Source: a virus
DNA length: 56,032 nucleotides
IMG/VR virus record: IMGVR_UViG_3300033049_000018
Location: 1 to 56,032 of that record
Direction: 5' to 3' (one strand)
The notes beneath the pieces were generated by a model. It made no database searches and was not told the origin of the DNA. It worked only from the letters and a program-made list of their open reading frames with translations. Positions 40,001 through 46,831 of this stretch are shown one piece after another. The position numbers and the translations under genes are program-made. How positions within the stretch are numbered: the first letter of the stretch is position 1; every line of letters starts with the position of its first letter.

Positions 40001-40837
40001 ACACTGTTGACCATCCTATCCGATGGTTCAAACATTATCTACTTCGATAACATTGGTGACAGTGTTGACAGTGGGGAATTGGCTTCTGCACTTACATCGC
40101 CTAAGTATAAAGGTCGGCAACTGGGGAAGACCCAGTCGATAGAAACAGAAGTGCGCGCCGTTTGGGTTCTTTGTGGTAACAACGTCCGCCTTTCCCCGGA
40201 ACTGGTGCGTCGTCTGGTCATGGTTGACCTTAATGCCAACATATCAAGCCCAGAGAGCCGCACAGGGTGGCGTCACGGCGATATTCGAGGGTGGATAGCT
40301 GACAATCGCGGGGAGCTTGTATGGGCTTGCCTGACGTTGATACAGAATTGGGTAGCAAACGGTATGGAAGGAGATAGTAGTGTGGTTTTAAACTCTTACG
40401 AAAATTGGTCACGTGTGATGGGTGGCATCCTACGCGATGCTGGTATGGGTGGCTTCTTAGCTAACCGCGACGAGTTGAAAGAGCGTGCCAGCGATGGTGG
40501 TGAAGACGATATTACATTGTTCCTCGACGCTTGGTGGACCACGTTCATCGACAAGCCGGTGCTGATGCGTTCCGCAGATCAAAGTGAGCCTGATCTTATT
40601 CAGATGGCTATTCAGGGTGACCTGCAACTGCCACTACGTCTGAAGCGTTCTGTTGACGATGAGCCTACGTATGACCCGCGTAACTTTGGCAAGTTCCTTG
40701 GCACCTACGAAGGCCGAGTCATGGCCTTGTCCGATGGTACAGAGGCGCAGGTATTGCGCGGCAAGCGTGGTAAGAGTGGCTATTATTGGTACCTGAAGGT
40801 AACCCAGCAGGCCCCGGAAAGTAATGTGGACCTCTGA
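37082..40837 (+). CDS. Large primase-helicase (AEP primase, zinc finger, SF3-like ATPase)
   Basis: 1251 residues. N-terminal ~200 residues unknown, with an acidic linker (EGESESPEEDSEPELTE). Then an archaeo-eukaryotic primase-like region: SHSHGKTKLELK, FRVILPLAVPV and CDVNRLFFTPRHP, as in plasmid/phage AEP primases. A primase-type zinc finger near 550-585 has CPFEHEH and FCKHDACQG. C-terminal SF3-like ATPase: PSPGTGASLL (about 936-945), IIYFDNIGDS (Walker B, about 984-993), VWVLCGNN (sensor 1). The Walker A Lys is replaced by Ala. One GTCA hairpin lies in the 5' part. GAGAGG before ATG 37082. Confidence 0.82.
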   Translation: MNVIELASHIFGEGETGFVVFDDVEDRTITDLTLDLDQLIMDMPDGRLDFELDGEVFAVASDTLPLEFATLVHTKGDKVFGIYVLDVPVSADKVDQDVFSLDIPVGLGWSYALGDNSPLHLFEDLVSRVSAVPDDVLADTQSEGGDDVTDDVYTQVPLEDSVVADEEGESESPEEDSEPELTEIQMMNDAELLGESTEEMQELLNKPFVCMTGNMYGQHDRRNTQDKDWQRSDMPLLAWLVGADKGKNTWGLSRHPESKTKEGASIVFADAIGGSRKDAAIETMSSIGLDVDSGASLDVVIEKLKKLGLFAIVYTSHSHGKTKLELKHDDIMRKMKLDATPNRAQVQQYMREHHKDRYDEPFIDSIKVIEFRKQTAEGLRVIIETPPLDKFRVILPLAVPVKLSDLAPTVTGWKEVWADAVTGVAVNMIDVSFDSTSCDVNRLFFTPRHPPGAEWYSAIIQGTPLRFEDIEPYSKATYVKTRGAGEDPFMEGTGGNGADDRDTFYSPKGLNLNRWHTKHKERFMMADVIESFCQDKLRKAGGEKVGSVHLECPFEHEHTTEGGTATMAMNPDANSEHGYWTMFCKHDACQGRDKLEFLKQMLDDAWFDETLLRDDEWNMGEADSPEDVVEEEAGPKTPEQEAAEFTNDSTEAKIRKFIKRHFKLGADLTTQGAINDVLSTQTRLNKTQLRKMWADVRNDHARRQREEAAENNQDTDAIPVVNQWDFSEMVSWGNKRIQDANAERPRLFHYIDDVARIEETADRLPRIRMLTEKQFSAEMNQFTKWHHISAMGDIERRRAVSIPTEVVSQLFSSAHTVYPKLRGLVTTPTFTRDGALITTPGYHESGLFYWNDGVLDVPQVPDVPTEEDVAKAKRLLVEEVFADFPLGGLTRDEIVETALNPASAGVPALTNATAMLLLMFCRDMVDGPTPGHLLTKPSPGTGASLLTDVCSIIANGEVTAAMSIPTNKEEMSKTLLTILSDGSNIIYFDNIGDSVDSGELASALTSPKYKGRQLGKTQSIETEVRAVWVLCGNNVRLSPELVRRLVMVDLNANISSPESRTGWRHGDIRGWIADNRGELVWACLTLIQNWVANGMEGDSSVVLNSYENWSRVMGGILRDAGMGGFLANRDELKERASDGGEDDITLFLDAWWTTFIDKPVLMRSADQSEPDLIQMAIQGDLQLPLRLKRSVDDEPTYDPRNFGKFLGTYEGRVMALSDGTEAQVLRGKRGKSGYYWYLKVTQQAPESNVDL
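37461..37474. repeat. Short hairpin, GTCA loop
   Basis: CGCGC-GTCA-GCGCG, a perfect 5 bp stem in the primase gene. Confidence 0.55.
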
Positions 40838-41013
40838 TGGCAAGACTTACTATACCATCCCGTCCTGACGTTATACGCGTTCAGGACGGGGACTGGGATG
40901 AAGCACATGCAAGTTATGTGTGTGATTGCGGTTGTCGGTACGACGAACACGTCCGTGTTCCGGGGTACGGATGGTTGCGCAGATTATGCGACGGTGAGTT
41001 GGTGAAGTTGTAA
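40837..41013 (+). CDS. Small CxCGC zinc-binding-like protein (58 aa)
   Basis: Start overlaps the primase stop as TGATG. VCDCGCRYDEHVRVPGYGW and the end RRLCDGELVKL are shared with the next gene, so the pair arose by duplication. Three clustered cysteines and a His plus a later Cys suggest a zinc site. Function unknown. Confidence 0.7.
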   Translation: MARLTIPSRPDVIRVQDGDWDEAHASYVCDCGCRYDEHVRVPGYGWLRRLCDGELVKL

Positions 41014-41213
41014 TGGATTATCCAGATGATGCCCAACTAGAGCGTGTTCGCCCTTACCGCCCTGACATTGTCCGAGTGGATCGTGGTGACTGGAAGCGCG
41101 CTGGTGGGGACTGTATTTGTGATGTATGTGGGTTTGTGTACTACGACCACCAAGTGGTGACAGGATACCGCTGGCTTCGTAAGCTGTGCAACGGCGAACT
41201 GGTGAAGTTGTGA
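41013..41213 (+). CDS. Small CxCxxC zinc-binding-like protein (66 aa), paralogue of its neighbour
   Basis: TAATG overlap with the upstream gene. Shared with it: PDIVRV, GDW, CDVCGFVYYDHQVVTGYRW, LCNGELVKL. Cys pattern C-x-C-x-x-C, His and a C-terminal Cys. Function unknown; tandem position after the primase hints at a replication-linked role. Confidence 0.7.
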   Translation: MDYPDDAQLERVRPYRPDIVRVDRGDWKRAGGDCICDVCGFVYYDHQVVTGYRWLRKLCNGELVKL

Positions 41214-41365
41214 CCGAGGAAATAGAAGCTGCCTACAGAAAGGGGCAATGGGAATCTCTTGATCGCGTTCTAGCCCTATTACAGACGTACGATAAAGATC
41301 ATGTGAAGAGAAGTAAGTTCTACCAAGACGTAATGAATATACGTCCTAGACAGTATGAGTTGTAG
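41210..41365 (+). CDS. Small helical protein (51 aa)
   Basis: GTG start at 41210 overlaps the upstream TGA as GTGA. Sequence MTEEIEAAYRKGQWESLD then a Leu-rich helix; charged, no cysteines. Last gene of the rightward operon; a terminator follows. Confidence 0.58.
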   Translation: MTEEIEAAYRKGQWESLDRVLALLQTYDKDHVKRSKFYQDVMNIRPRQYEL

Positions 41366-41386
41366 TCGGCTGATGTAACGGTTCAT

Positions 41387-41529
41387 AGGGCGAACCCTCC
41401 ACGCTTTCATCTTTCCGCCCACCGAAGGCGTATCCTCTCCGAGGTCCGGTGCCTTTTGTTTTAGGATAGTAAATCCCTTCCCACCGACGCGGGGCAAATC
41501 CGCACCTAGTTGCATACTAAGCAACGTGT
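41387..41529 (-). ncRNA. Candidate small RNA in the convergent region
   Basis: A consensus minus-strand promoter at 41536-41564 fires into ~145 bp that hold no credible gene, opposite the end of the rightward operon. The transcript would start near 41529 and contain a 5' hairpin (GTTGC..GCAAC), a Gly-poor GC stem with CCTC-GGA-GAGG, and AGGG-TTCG-CCCT near 41398-41387, a possible end. A minus ORF of 81 codons crosses it but has no ribosome site and runs into the opposite gene. Could be a regulatory or antisense RNA. Confidence 0.45.
41420..41463 (+). terminator. Terminator of the rightward operon
   Basis: CACCG pairs with CGGTG, with an inner CCTC-TCC-GAGG hairpin, followed by CCTTTTGTTTT. 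It lies between the last rightward gene and the convergent leftward block. Confidence 0.68.
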
Positions 41530-41535
41530 ACTGGT

Positions 41536-41564
41536 CATATAAGGATTGATTCGTTTGGTGTCAA
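41536..41564 (-). promoter_or_regulatory. Sigma70-like promoter pointing into the gene-free gap
   Basis: Minus strand: TTGACA (41564-41559, 6 of 6), 17 nt, TATATG (41541-41536, 4 of 6). It overlaps the stop of the 41561 gene; its only target is the candidate small RNA region. Confidence 0.68.
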
Positions 41565-41884
41565 TCTAAATCGACAAATCGTACTTCCATGCCATCAACA
41601 GATTCAGATGATGATGCAAAACCGGGCGCGTCAGCGCCATCACAAACGACATAGGCGTCAGCCCATTGCTTAGGCCCTAGTTCCCATCGGACAAGATAAC
41701 CATGTTCTCCGTCCTTTGGTGTGCGCAGTAAAGCCTTGCCACCAAAAATCTTAGAGGCGTTGTGTACGCTGGTCCACAGATCATACGCCGCGTCGTGCGC
41801 GGTGCTATATTGATCTACAGTGGTTAGGTATATCTCGTTGTTTCCCGTGTCGTCACGAACATTGATGGTCGGAATTAAGGGCAT
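41561..41884 (-). CDS. Hypothetical protein (107 aa)
   Basis: Begins MPLIPTINVRDDTGNNEIYL. Mixed alpha/beta, C-terminal acidic tail ending VRFVDLD. No family recognised. Overlaps the upstream gene by 32 nt. A GTCA hairpin lies in its 3' third. Last protein gene of the leftward block. Confidence 0.62.
   Translation of the reverse strand: MPLIPTINVRDDTGNNEIYLTTVDQYSTAHDAAYDLWTSVHNASKIFGGKALLRTPKDGEHGYLVRWELGPKQWADAYVVCDGADAPGFASSSESVDGMEVRFVDLD
41625..41638. repeat. Short hairpin, GTCA loop
   Basis: GGCGC-GTCA-GCGCC, a perfect 5 bp stem coding Gly-Ala-Asp-Ala in the 41561-41884 gene. Confidence 0.55.
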
Positions 41885-42257
41885 TTGCTATCTCCGTTGC
41901 TACGGTGTTTCGAACGTGTGTGAACTTTTTCTCTTGGTTTGATGTCGCATTTTGTATCACACACCATGTGCTAATCTCGTAATACATCACCGCTTTCTGT
42001 TCGTAGTGTGCGATGGTTATGTTAGCAATTTCAACCATATCGGAAGGCTTGCAGCACAACCGAACAGGGATAACGCGATCCTCGTATAATTCGTCTTTGT
42101 GTATCCACTGACCTTTGGCAGGACGCATTATGGTCAGTCCATTAGTGATCTTTCTGACGCGCCTGTCCCACTCACGGTGGTGGCGTGTGCGTATCGGCGT
42201 GCCGTCATTCCACTGGCACGGCACAAGTATTTCAAAAAGTGTTCTGGTATCATCCAT
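41853..42257 (-). CDS. Conserved phage hypothetical protein (134 aa)
   Basis: Contains TLFEILVPCQWNDGTPI, then WDRRVRKITNGLTIMRPAKG and HYEQKAVMYYEIS. This resembles a protein found in several phages without known role; it may be a small alpha/beta domain. GGAGGT lies 5-9 nt before ATG 42257. Overlaps the thioredoxin-like gene by 8 nt. Confidence 0.68.
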   Translation of the reverse strand: MDDTRTLFEILVPCQWNDGTPIRTRHHREWDRRVRKITNGLTIMRPAKGQWIHKDELYEDRVIPVRLCCKPSDMVEIANITIAHYEQKAVMYYEISTWCVIQNATSNQEKKFTHVRNTVATEIANALNSDHQCS

Positions 42258-42552
42258 CAATCACCTCCAATATCTGTTCCTCATTCAGCGCCCCGATTGT
42301 AGGATTGGTGGGCACCCCATCTTTGAACAGGACAAATAATGGGATACCGCGAACGCCATATCGTTCTGGAATGTCTGGGTTCCCATCTAAGTCAAACGTG
42401 GCAAACCTCACATCTTTTCTAGTCTTTGCCGCTTGGATAAATTCAGGCATAGACATATTGCACGTACCGGCAAACACCGCATGAAACATGACAAGAGTAG
42501 GCTTATCGTCGTACAAATACTTGTCAAATGTGATGTCTGAGAGTGCCAACAT
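42250..42552 (-). CDS. Thioredoxin-like protein with a single active-site cysteine
   Basis: 100 residues. Thioredoxin fold pattern: LVMFHAVFAGTCNMSMPEF, then FATFDLDGNPDIPERYGVRG with IPLFVLFKDG (cis-Pro strand). Where thioredoxins have WCGPC this protein has FAGTC, so only the second Cys remains. It may bind partners or polymerase rather than reduce disulfides (T7 DNA polymerase uses thioredoxin as a clamp), or act as a monothiol. Starts right behind the small membrane protein gene. Confidence 0.78.
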   Translation of the reverse strand: MLALSDITFDKYLYDDKPTLVMFHAVFAGTCNMSMPEFIQAAKTRKDVRFATFDLDGNPDIPERYGVRGIPLFVLFKDGVPTNPTIGALNEEQILEVIDG

Positions 42553-42740
42553 TACTTAATATAGCCCATAATGGCACCAAGAGGTGCAAATGGTATTCCG
42601 ACAAGTTGGGCGACAGTGGTGCCGTCGCTGTAGTCTATATTGTCCATGGATAGAACATTGACAAGATTTGAACCCCACCCATAAAATGCAAACGCCACCA
42701 CAAGCAGCCAAACGGCTATAATGCCACGAAAAACCCTCAT
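42552..42740 (-). CDS. Small membrane protein (62 aa)
   Basis: Two hydrophobic stretches: GIIAVWLLVVAFAFYGWG (6-23) and VGIPFAPLGAIMGYI near the end, joined by a short polar loop. Unknown function; small early phage membrane proteins may act in superinfection exclusion. ATGA overlap with the upstream gene. Confidence 0.65.
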   Translation of the reverse strand: MRVFRGIIAVWLLVVAFAFYGWGSNLVNVLSMDNIDYSDGTTVAQLVGIPFAPLGAIMGYIK

Positions 42741-43102
42741 ATCAACATACTCCCGCGCCCAGAACGAAGCGCCGCCTGCGCTTGATTTTGGTGTTCCATA
42801 TTTTGGATAAGCAGGGTAACTGAATCCTGAATATACAGCGCGAACATATCGACGTACGGTGCCGCCTTCAGGCGATCCTTGCGCGGGTCAAACCCCATTT
42901 CGCTGAACAGGTTTTCCAACAACGGGCGGGCAATGTCTTCCAGCGCCGCCGGGGGGAGTGCCCGCAATGCCGCCAAGAGCTTGACGTATGGTTCCAATGC
43001 GCCGAAGTTTTGCACTCCGGGGCTGATCCCAAAGAAGCTCAAGAGGAAGTCGCGTGACACTTTGAAGTTGTCCACGATGATGATGTCAATCTTGTTGTTC
43101 AT
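42737..43102 (-). CDS. Hypothetical helical protein (121 aa)
   Basis: Begins MNNKIDIIIVDNFKVSRDFL; mostly helical with Leu/Ala-rich segments (LLAALRALPPAALEDIARPL) and a Gln-rich end. No motif recognised. ATGA overlaps on both sides. Confidence 0.62.
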   Translation of the reverse strand: MNNKIDIIIVDNFKVSRDFLLSFFGISPGVQNFGALEPYVKLLAALRALPPAALEDIARPLLENLFSEMGFDPRKDRLKAAPYVDMFALYIQDSVTLLIQNMEHQNQAQAALRSGRGSMLI

Positions 43103-43458
43103 TTCAGTATTCCTTTCTTGGTGTACTCGTGCACCTGTTGCAATAATTCGATAATCTTTGGTAGCTCGTTGGTTTCAATAACAAATGCCGCAATATCTCC
43201 AGTAGGATTAGAACTGGTAACCTCTACACATGTTCGCCCCGGTATGCCATCAACGTGTGTCCTAACACGTATTACTGTCTTTTGCAGGCGCTGTGTCAGC
43301 GCCAACTCAGGCAAGTCTTTTAGCGTCTCTGGTGTCTTCTTCGTCAGATCAATGCGTCGCATGTCTTTCTGGGCGTAACTCAGACACACATCAGCGTTCT
43401 CCTGTGTTCTGCACCTATGTTTGTCTGTTGTCCCACAATAATGGCATTCAGATTCCAC
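43099..43458 (-). CDS. Hypothetical protein with N-terminal zinc-finger-like cysteines (119 aa)
   Basis: N terminus MESECHYCGTTDKHRC, then DVC: four cysteines and two His in the first 25 residues, a likely zinc ribbon. The rest is alpha/beta without recognised family. Contains the GGCGCTG-TGT-CAGCGCC hairpin. Overlaps neighbours by 4 and 11 nt. Confidence 0.65.
   Translation of the reverse strand: MESECHYCGTTDKHRCRTQENADVCLSYAQKDMRRIDLTKKTPETLKDLPELALTQRLQKTVIRVRTHVDGIPGRTCVEVTSSNPTGDIAAFVIETNELPKIIELLQQVHEYTKKGILK
43287..43303. repeat. Hairpin, variant of the GTCA family
   Basis: GGCGCTG-TGT-CAGCGCC, a 7 bp perfect stem; the GTCA core is shifted into the stem/loop boundary. Confidence 0.45.
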
Positions 43459-43675
43459 TGATCAACTCCAATTTACTAAGTCCAAGGTCCGTCAGGACCC
43501 ACGACGTTGTTATTTCCCGATCTTTCGGGTAAACCAGTCGGACTGCTCCAAACATGTGCATCCTCGCGACCAGCCTGCTATCTCCACACGGCATCCTGTA
43601 CCGCCGCCCACTGGCTATGCTTTTGAACACATTTCTAGCTCTTACCATACTCAGCAGCGTATCAAGTCCAGACAT
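43448..43675 (-). CDS. Hypothetical small basic protein, possible winged helix (75 aa)
   Basis: Start at 43675, 1 nt after the upstream stop; the frame upstream overlaps that gene. Basic core MVRARNVFKSIASGRRYRMP, then RLVARMHMFGAVRLVYP and SWVLTDLGLSKLEL, a pattern like a winged-helix regulator. No clear ribosome site, so translation is probably coupled. Confidence 0.5.
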   Translation of the reverse strand: MSGLDTLLSMVRARNVFKSIASGRRYRMPCGDSRLVARMHMFGAVRLVYPKDREITTSWVLTDLGLSKLELISGI

Positions 43676-43676
43676 A

Positions 43677-43880
43677 TTACTTTGAAACCATGCTGTCAAG
43701 GGCCTCTTTAGCATTAATTGCCGCCGATACGTTAGCATCCACCCCTTCGCGTGTGTTTGCGTTGTTAATACAGTCCCACAACGTGTCAAAAGTCACACCA
43801 GAAAAGAATGCGTTTCCTACGGCGCTGCCAATGTAATCGTAATCAGCTATTTTTGGTTCAAGATTCTGGGGTGACGACAT
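43677..43880 (-). CDS. Hypothetical protein (67 aa)
   Basis: MSSPQNLEPKIADYDYIGSA and a helical remainder with many Ala/Asn. No family recognised. Overlaps the upstream gene by 23 nt. Confidence 0.58.
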   Translation of the reverse strand: MSSPQNLEPKIADYDYIGSAVGNAFFSGVTFDTLWDCINNANTREGVDANVSAAINAKEALDSMVSK

Positions 43881-44190
43881 AATCTACAAACTCCTCTGAT
43901 ATTTCATCGGCGCGTTTTTGTGCAGCATCAAAAGCTCCGGGCATTTCCCGTTCCCAGCGCAACAGAAGCTCGCGATTTCCATTCTCTCTTACCCCAAACA
44001 CGATATAGTTAACACGCGGCATATCGACCGTGCTTAGCTCCCATTTCTCGATTTCATTTTTCGATAGGGGGCGGTCGTACGTAATCGTTCCGAAAGGCCC
44101 TCTACCGTCTGTTCTTGAGGTGCTGATGCAGCCTACCGGGCCTATGATGGCCCGGTGGTTGCGTCTGGTTGGTGCGTAAACAAAGTTCAT
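43858..44190 (-). CDS. Hypothetical protein (110 aa)
   Basis: Starts MNFVYAPTRRNHRAIIGPVG; beta-rich, with a helical acidic end. No family recognised. ATGA overlap with the CCA-adding enzyme gene. Confidence 0.6.
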   Translation of the reverse strand: MNFVYAPTRRNHRAIIGPVGCISTSRTDGRGPFGTITYDRPLSKNEIEKWELSTVDMPRVNYIVFGVRENGNRELLLRWEREMPGAFDAAQKRADEISEEFVDYVVTPES

Positions 44191-45386
44191 TCTTCCACCT
44201 CCTCTGTGACAACAGTGAGCAACATCTGTGCAGACGCCTGAAGGTTGGTTGCGTACCAGTACTCCTTCGCCAACGACAGCGCTTTTCCCATCACTGGTCC
44301 GGGTGTGAAGCCGTGATTCAGTAACATTGTGGCATTTAGTGGCATTTCTGCAACAGTACCTCTATCTACCGCACTTGGTTCAAAGGACAAGCCACGCACC
44401 ATCGCCGCAGTTATCGCTTCCTGTTGCCCGTACTTATGCGCCAAAGCCGACTGCCCATATATCTTGTAGTCATTGCATGCTTTAAACGTACCTTCGACCA
44501 GCTTGCGTTCGCGAGTGGACGCTGGGAATGGTATATCCATACGTCCTGTTGCCGCGAAATAGCGTCTGGACCACTCAGGCGTGAGATTGTAACGGCGTTC
44601 TTTCACCATCATATCTGATAGCGTTGGTGATAAGCTGGTGCCAAACAGCGCCATGAAAACACCAGTGGCTTCCATTTCACGTAGGGCTTCCGAAGGGCGA
44701 GGCAGCGCCATTATTTTCTTCAACTCGTCCCATATCCGTTCACCAGAAACGTTTTTCTGTATCTTTTGCGCATACTTCAGCGCCGCAGCGCTCTCCCACA
44801 TACCCATAGTTTTGCGCCCAAAACGTGCGTGAAACCTGAACAGCCGCAGGATACGCAGGTAGTCTTCCTGCACACGCTCTTCTGCATTGCCTACGAAGCG
44901 CACGTCTCCCGCGCTCAAATCGTCAAGACCTTCCCCGGTTGGGTCGTACACCTTACCATGTCGATCTGCGTACAGAGCGTTCATGGTGAAGTCACGCCGC
45001 TGTGCGTCAACCTGCATGGTGTCGGCAAATTCAACCGTCGCCCTGCGCCCGTCCGTGTCAACATCTTTACGGTATGAGGTGACTTCAACCTCATCCGTAC
45101 CTACGCGGACAGTCCACGTGCCATGGGCAACACCTGTTGGGTACAGGGCTACATCACCATTACGCATGGTTTCTTTCTGTCCGGTATAAGGTTTCACGCC
45201 AAATATTTTTGGCAGATCATGTGGGCGTGCGTTGGTTGCTACGTCTATGTCTTTAGCGGTAACGCCCGTTAGGGCGTCCCGCACACAACCACCAACGGCG
45301 TATGCTTCAAAGCCTGCCTCTTCCAGCGCAGTAGTGACGCGCAGGAACGCGGGGTTAGTCAGCCAGTTCGCATTTAGTGTAGTCAT
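44187..45386 (-). CDS. cca: CCA tRNA nucleotidyltransferase
   Basis: 399 residues from ATG 45386 (GGAGGT 4-9 nt upstream). Class II NTase head: AVGGCVRDALTG (30-41) and KDIDVAT (45-51) with the catalytic DxD, RRDFTMNALY, DPTGEGLDDL, RILRLFRFHARF as in bacterial CCA-adding enzymes, then helical neck, body and tail. It adds or repairs the 3' CCA of tRNAs without a template. Part of the tRNA-directed gene group with Thg1 and the RNA ligases. A GTTA hairpin lies inside. Confidence 0.93.
   Translation of the reverse strand: MTTLNANWLTNPAFLRVTTALEEAGFEAYAVGGCVRDALTGVTAKDIDVATNARPHDLPKIFGVKPYTGQKETMRNGDVALYPTGVAHGTWTVRVGTDEVEVTSYRKDVDTDGRRATVEFADTMQVDAQRRDFTMNALYADRHGKVYDPTGEGLDDLSAGDVRFVGNAEERVQEDYLRILRLFRFHARFGRKTMGMWESAAALKYAQKIQKNVSGERIWDELKKIMALPRPSEALREMEATGVFMALFGTSLSPTLSDMMVKERRYNLTPEWSRRYFAATGRMDIPFPASTRERKLVEGTFKACNDYKIYGQSALAHKYGQQEAITAAMVRGLSFEPSAVDRGTVAEMPLNATMLLNHGFTPGPVMGKALSLAKEYWYATNLQASAQMLLTVVTEEVEE
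45262..45277. repeat. Hairpin, GTTA loop
   Basis: ACGCCC-GTTA-GGGCGT, a perfect 6 bp stem in the CCA-adding enzyme gene; loop variant of the GTCA family. Confidence 0.5.
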
Positions 45387-45807
45387 TGAAACCTCCATTC
45401 AGCAGTTGCTTCCATGCAGGTTCTTTACCTGATTCGAGCATGTAGATCAACCACAAAAGAAATTCATTTGTCTTTGGTGCCCGTTCCGGCAGTTCTGACA
45501 AACCAGTGCCAAGCCCGTCGGTGGGCAGGACAATCATTTCTCTGGTCTCTCGGTGCGCGAACGCCCGCCGGAAGTCACCAGAGATTATCTCGGCGTTAGC
45601 CAAGAAAGTGTCGTCACTGAAATAGGAATCATCCATTTGGGATGGGAGTGCTTTGGTGGCGATGCCGCAGGCGTTTTGCTCACCACGCATTTCTTTTGCC
45701 TGTCCACCTAGTCCGCGCCGCTTGGTGTTGTCACCAAAGAGATACAGCACATTCGGGTTGTTGATCAGGTCGCTGCGCATGATCCATTGTTGCCGGTATA
45801 AAATCAT
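45355..45807 (-). CDS. Macro-domain-like conserved phage protein
   Basis: 150 residues from ATG 45807 (GGAGGG about 7-10 nt upstream). LFGDNTKRRGLGGQAKEMRG, ACGIATKALPS, then IVLPTDGLGTGLSELPERAP. The Gly-rich loops and the order resemble a short macro-like or related nucleotide-binding fold seen in several phages. If it binds ADP-ribose derivatives, it could be linked to the NAD functions in the genome; this is inference only. Its gene overlaps cca by 32 nt. Confidence 0.6.
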   Translation of the reverse strand: MILYRQQWIMRSDLINNPNVLYLFGDNTKRRGLGGQAKEMRGEQNACGIATKALPSQMDDSYFSDDTFLANAEIISGDFRRAFAHRETREMIVLPTDGLGTGLSELPERAPKTNEFLLWLIYMLESGKEPAWKQLLNGGFNDYTKCELAD

Positions 45808-45808
45808 C

Positions 45809-46444
45809 TTAATTTCCCTCCATACATTTCGTTGCATTAATCAGGGTCTCGTCCAGCATGTCGTTGCTTCGACCATTCCCTAAATTGTCCCGGTATACAG
45901 CTTGCAGTTCCGCGCAAGTCAGGCCGAGAGGTTCCCATACACTGTCGTCTTTACCTATGAACAGCCCGCTCCCATCACTTTTAAGCCACCCATCTACGCG
46001 GGCATATGCCCTGATGTGCCCGTAGCTTGCCAGAAAACTGGTGACCGCCTGCATTTTTATGCCTCTTTCTACGCGTAGGCGCTTGGTTGACATCATATAT
46101 GACACAGTTTTGGACAAACGGTCAATGATGCTTGCGGCATGGCCCATTGCATGCACAGCTTGTTCCATGTCCTGTGGACTCTCCAACGTGTACGGGACCC
46201 GTATTGTCTCCATGCTGCCGTTCTTGCGGTTACATAGTGCAAACCCCACAGATTGATCGTTGTCACAGTCGCGTTGAAACTTTGCCTCGATGATCGAGTG
46301 AACGATCTCATGAAGCATCTTCCAGTCTTCGTCAGTGATATCAACCCATCCGCCATCGCTGGCAACCGGAGTTTTGAGGAAGTCTTCGACCATATAAACA
46401 ACGGCATTGGGGATAGGACCTTCGAAGTTAAGCGGATCAGTCAT
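45809..46444 (-). CDS. Hypothetical protein (211 aa)
   Basis: Starts MTDPLNFEGPIPNAVVYMVE; helical with a charged middle and one Cys near LTCAEL. No family recognised. Separated from the 45807 gene by 1 nt. Confidence 0.6.
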   Translation of the reverse strand: MTDPLNFEGPIPNAVVYMVEDFLKTPVASDGGWVDITDEDWKMLHEIVHSIIEAKFQRDCDNDQSVGFALCNRKNGSMETIRVPYTLESPQDMEQAVHAMGHAASIIDRLSKTVSYMMSTKRLRVERGIKMQAVTSFLASYGHIRAYARVDGWLKSDGSGLFIGKDDSVWEPLGLTCAELQAVYRDNLGNGRSNDMLDETLINATKCMEGN

Positions 46445-46691
46445 AGATCACCCCCGGCTCAAGCTGAATTGCAGGCATGGAGGCAATAAACAACGCTCCA
46501 AACGCCATACCAATGACAAGGGTGACCAAAATAACGATAGGCATCGCCCACCCAGACATGGCACTTTTCCCGGCCTTGAATCCTTCAGAGAATCCTTCCG
46601 ATCTGCCGGTCTTCCATCCGTCAGCCCAGATAGCGTTTCCGAGTTCGGCGAACGGTTGTACGGGTGCTTTTTTCTTTGGTGCCTCTTCCAT
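46437..46691 (-). CDS. Single-pass membrane protein (84 aa)
   Basis: Polar N-terminal half (MEEAPKKKAPVQPF, then GWKTGRSEGFSEGFKAGKSA) and one transmembrane segment WAMPIVILVTLVIGMAFGAL. ATG 46691 starts 2 nt after the stop of the 36 aa gene; translation probably coupled. No function known. Confidence 0.65.
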   Translation of the reverse strand: MEEAPKKKAPVQPFAELGNAIWADGWKTGRSEGFSEGFKAGKSAMSGWAMPIVILVTLVIGMAFGALFIASMPAIQLEPGVIYD

Positions 46692-46693
46692 GA

Positions 46694-46804
46694 TCACAAC
46701 CACTTCAACAGAAGCGTCGGGTGGTCAAACAAATTCTTGTCAACCACGACAATAAGGCCAGCGCCAGCCAGCGCGGCAACAACATATCCTAAAAACTTTT
46801 CCAT
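46694..46804 (-). CDS. Tiny membrane protein (36 aa)
   Basis: MEKFLGYVVAALAGAGLIVV followed by a polar tail. AAGGAGG 6 nt before ATG 46804 is one of the best ribosome sites in the window, and a consensus promoter lies just upstream. Likely a real early membrane peptide. Confidence 0.7.
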   Translation of the reverse strand: MEKFLGYVVAALAGAGLIVVVDKNLFDHPTLLLKWL

Positions 46805-46831
46805 GTGATCCTCCTTTGCGTTTGTGTAACC

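Noticed and set aside
41279-41524. 81-codon minus-strand frame in the convergent gap
   Set aside because: No ribosome site before its starts, and it reads across the opposite small gene; the region is better described as a possible small RNA.
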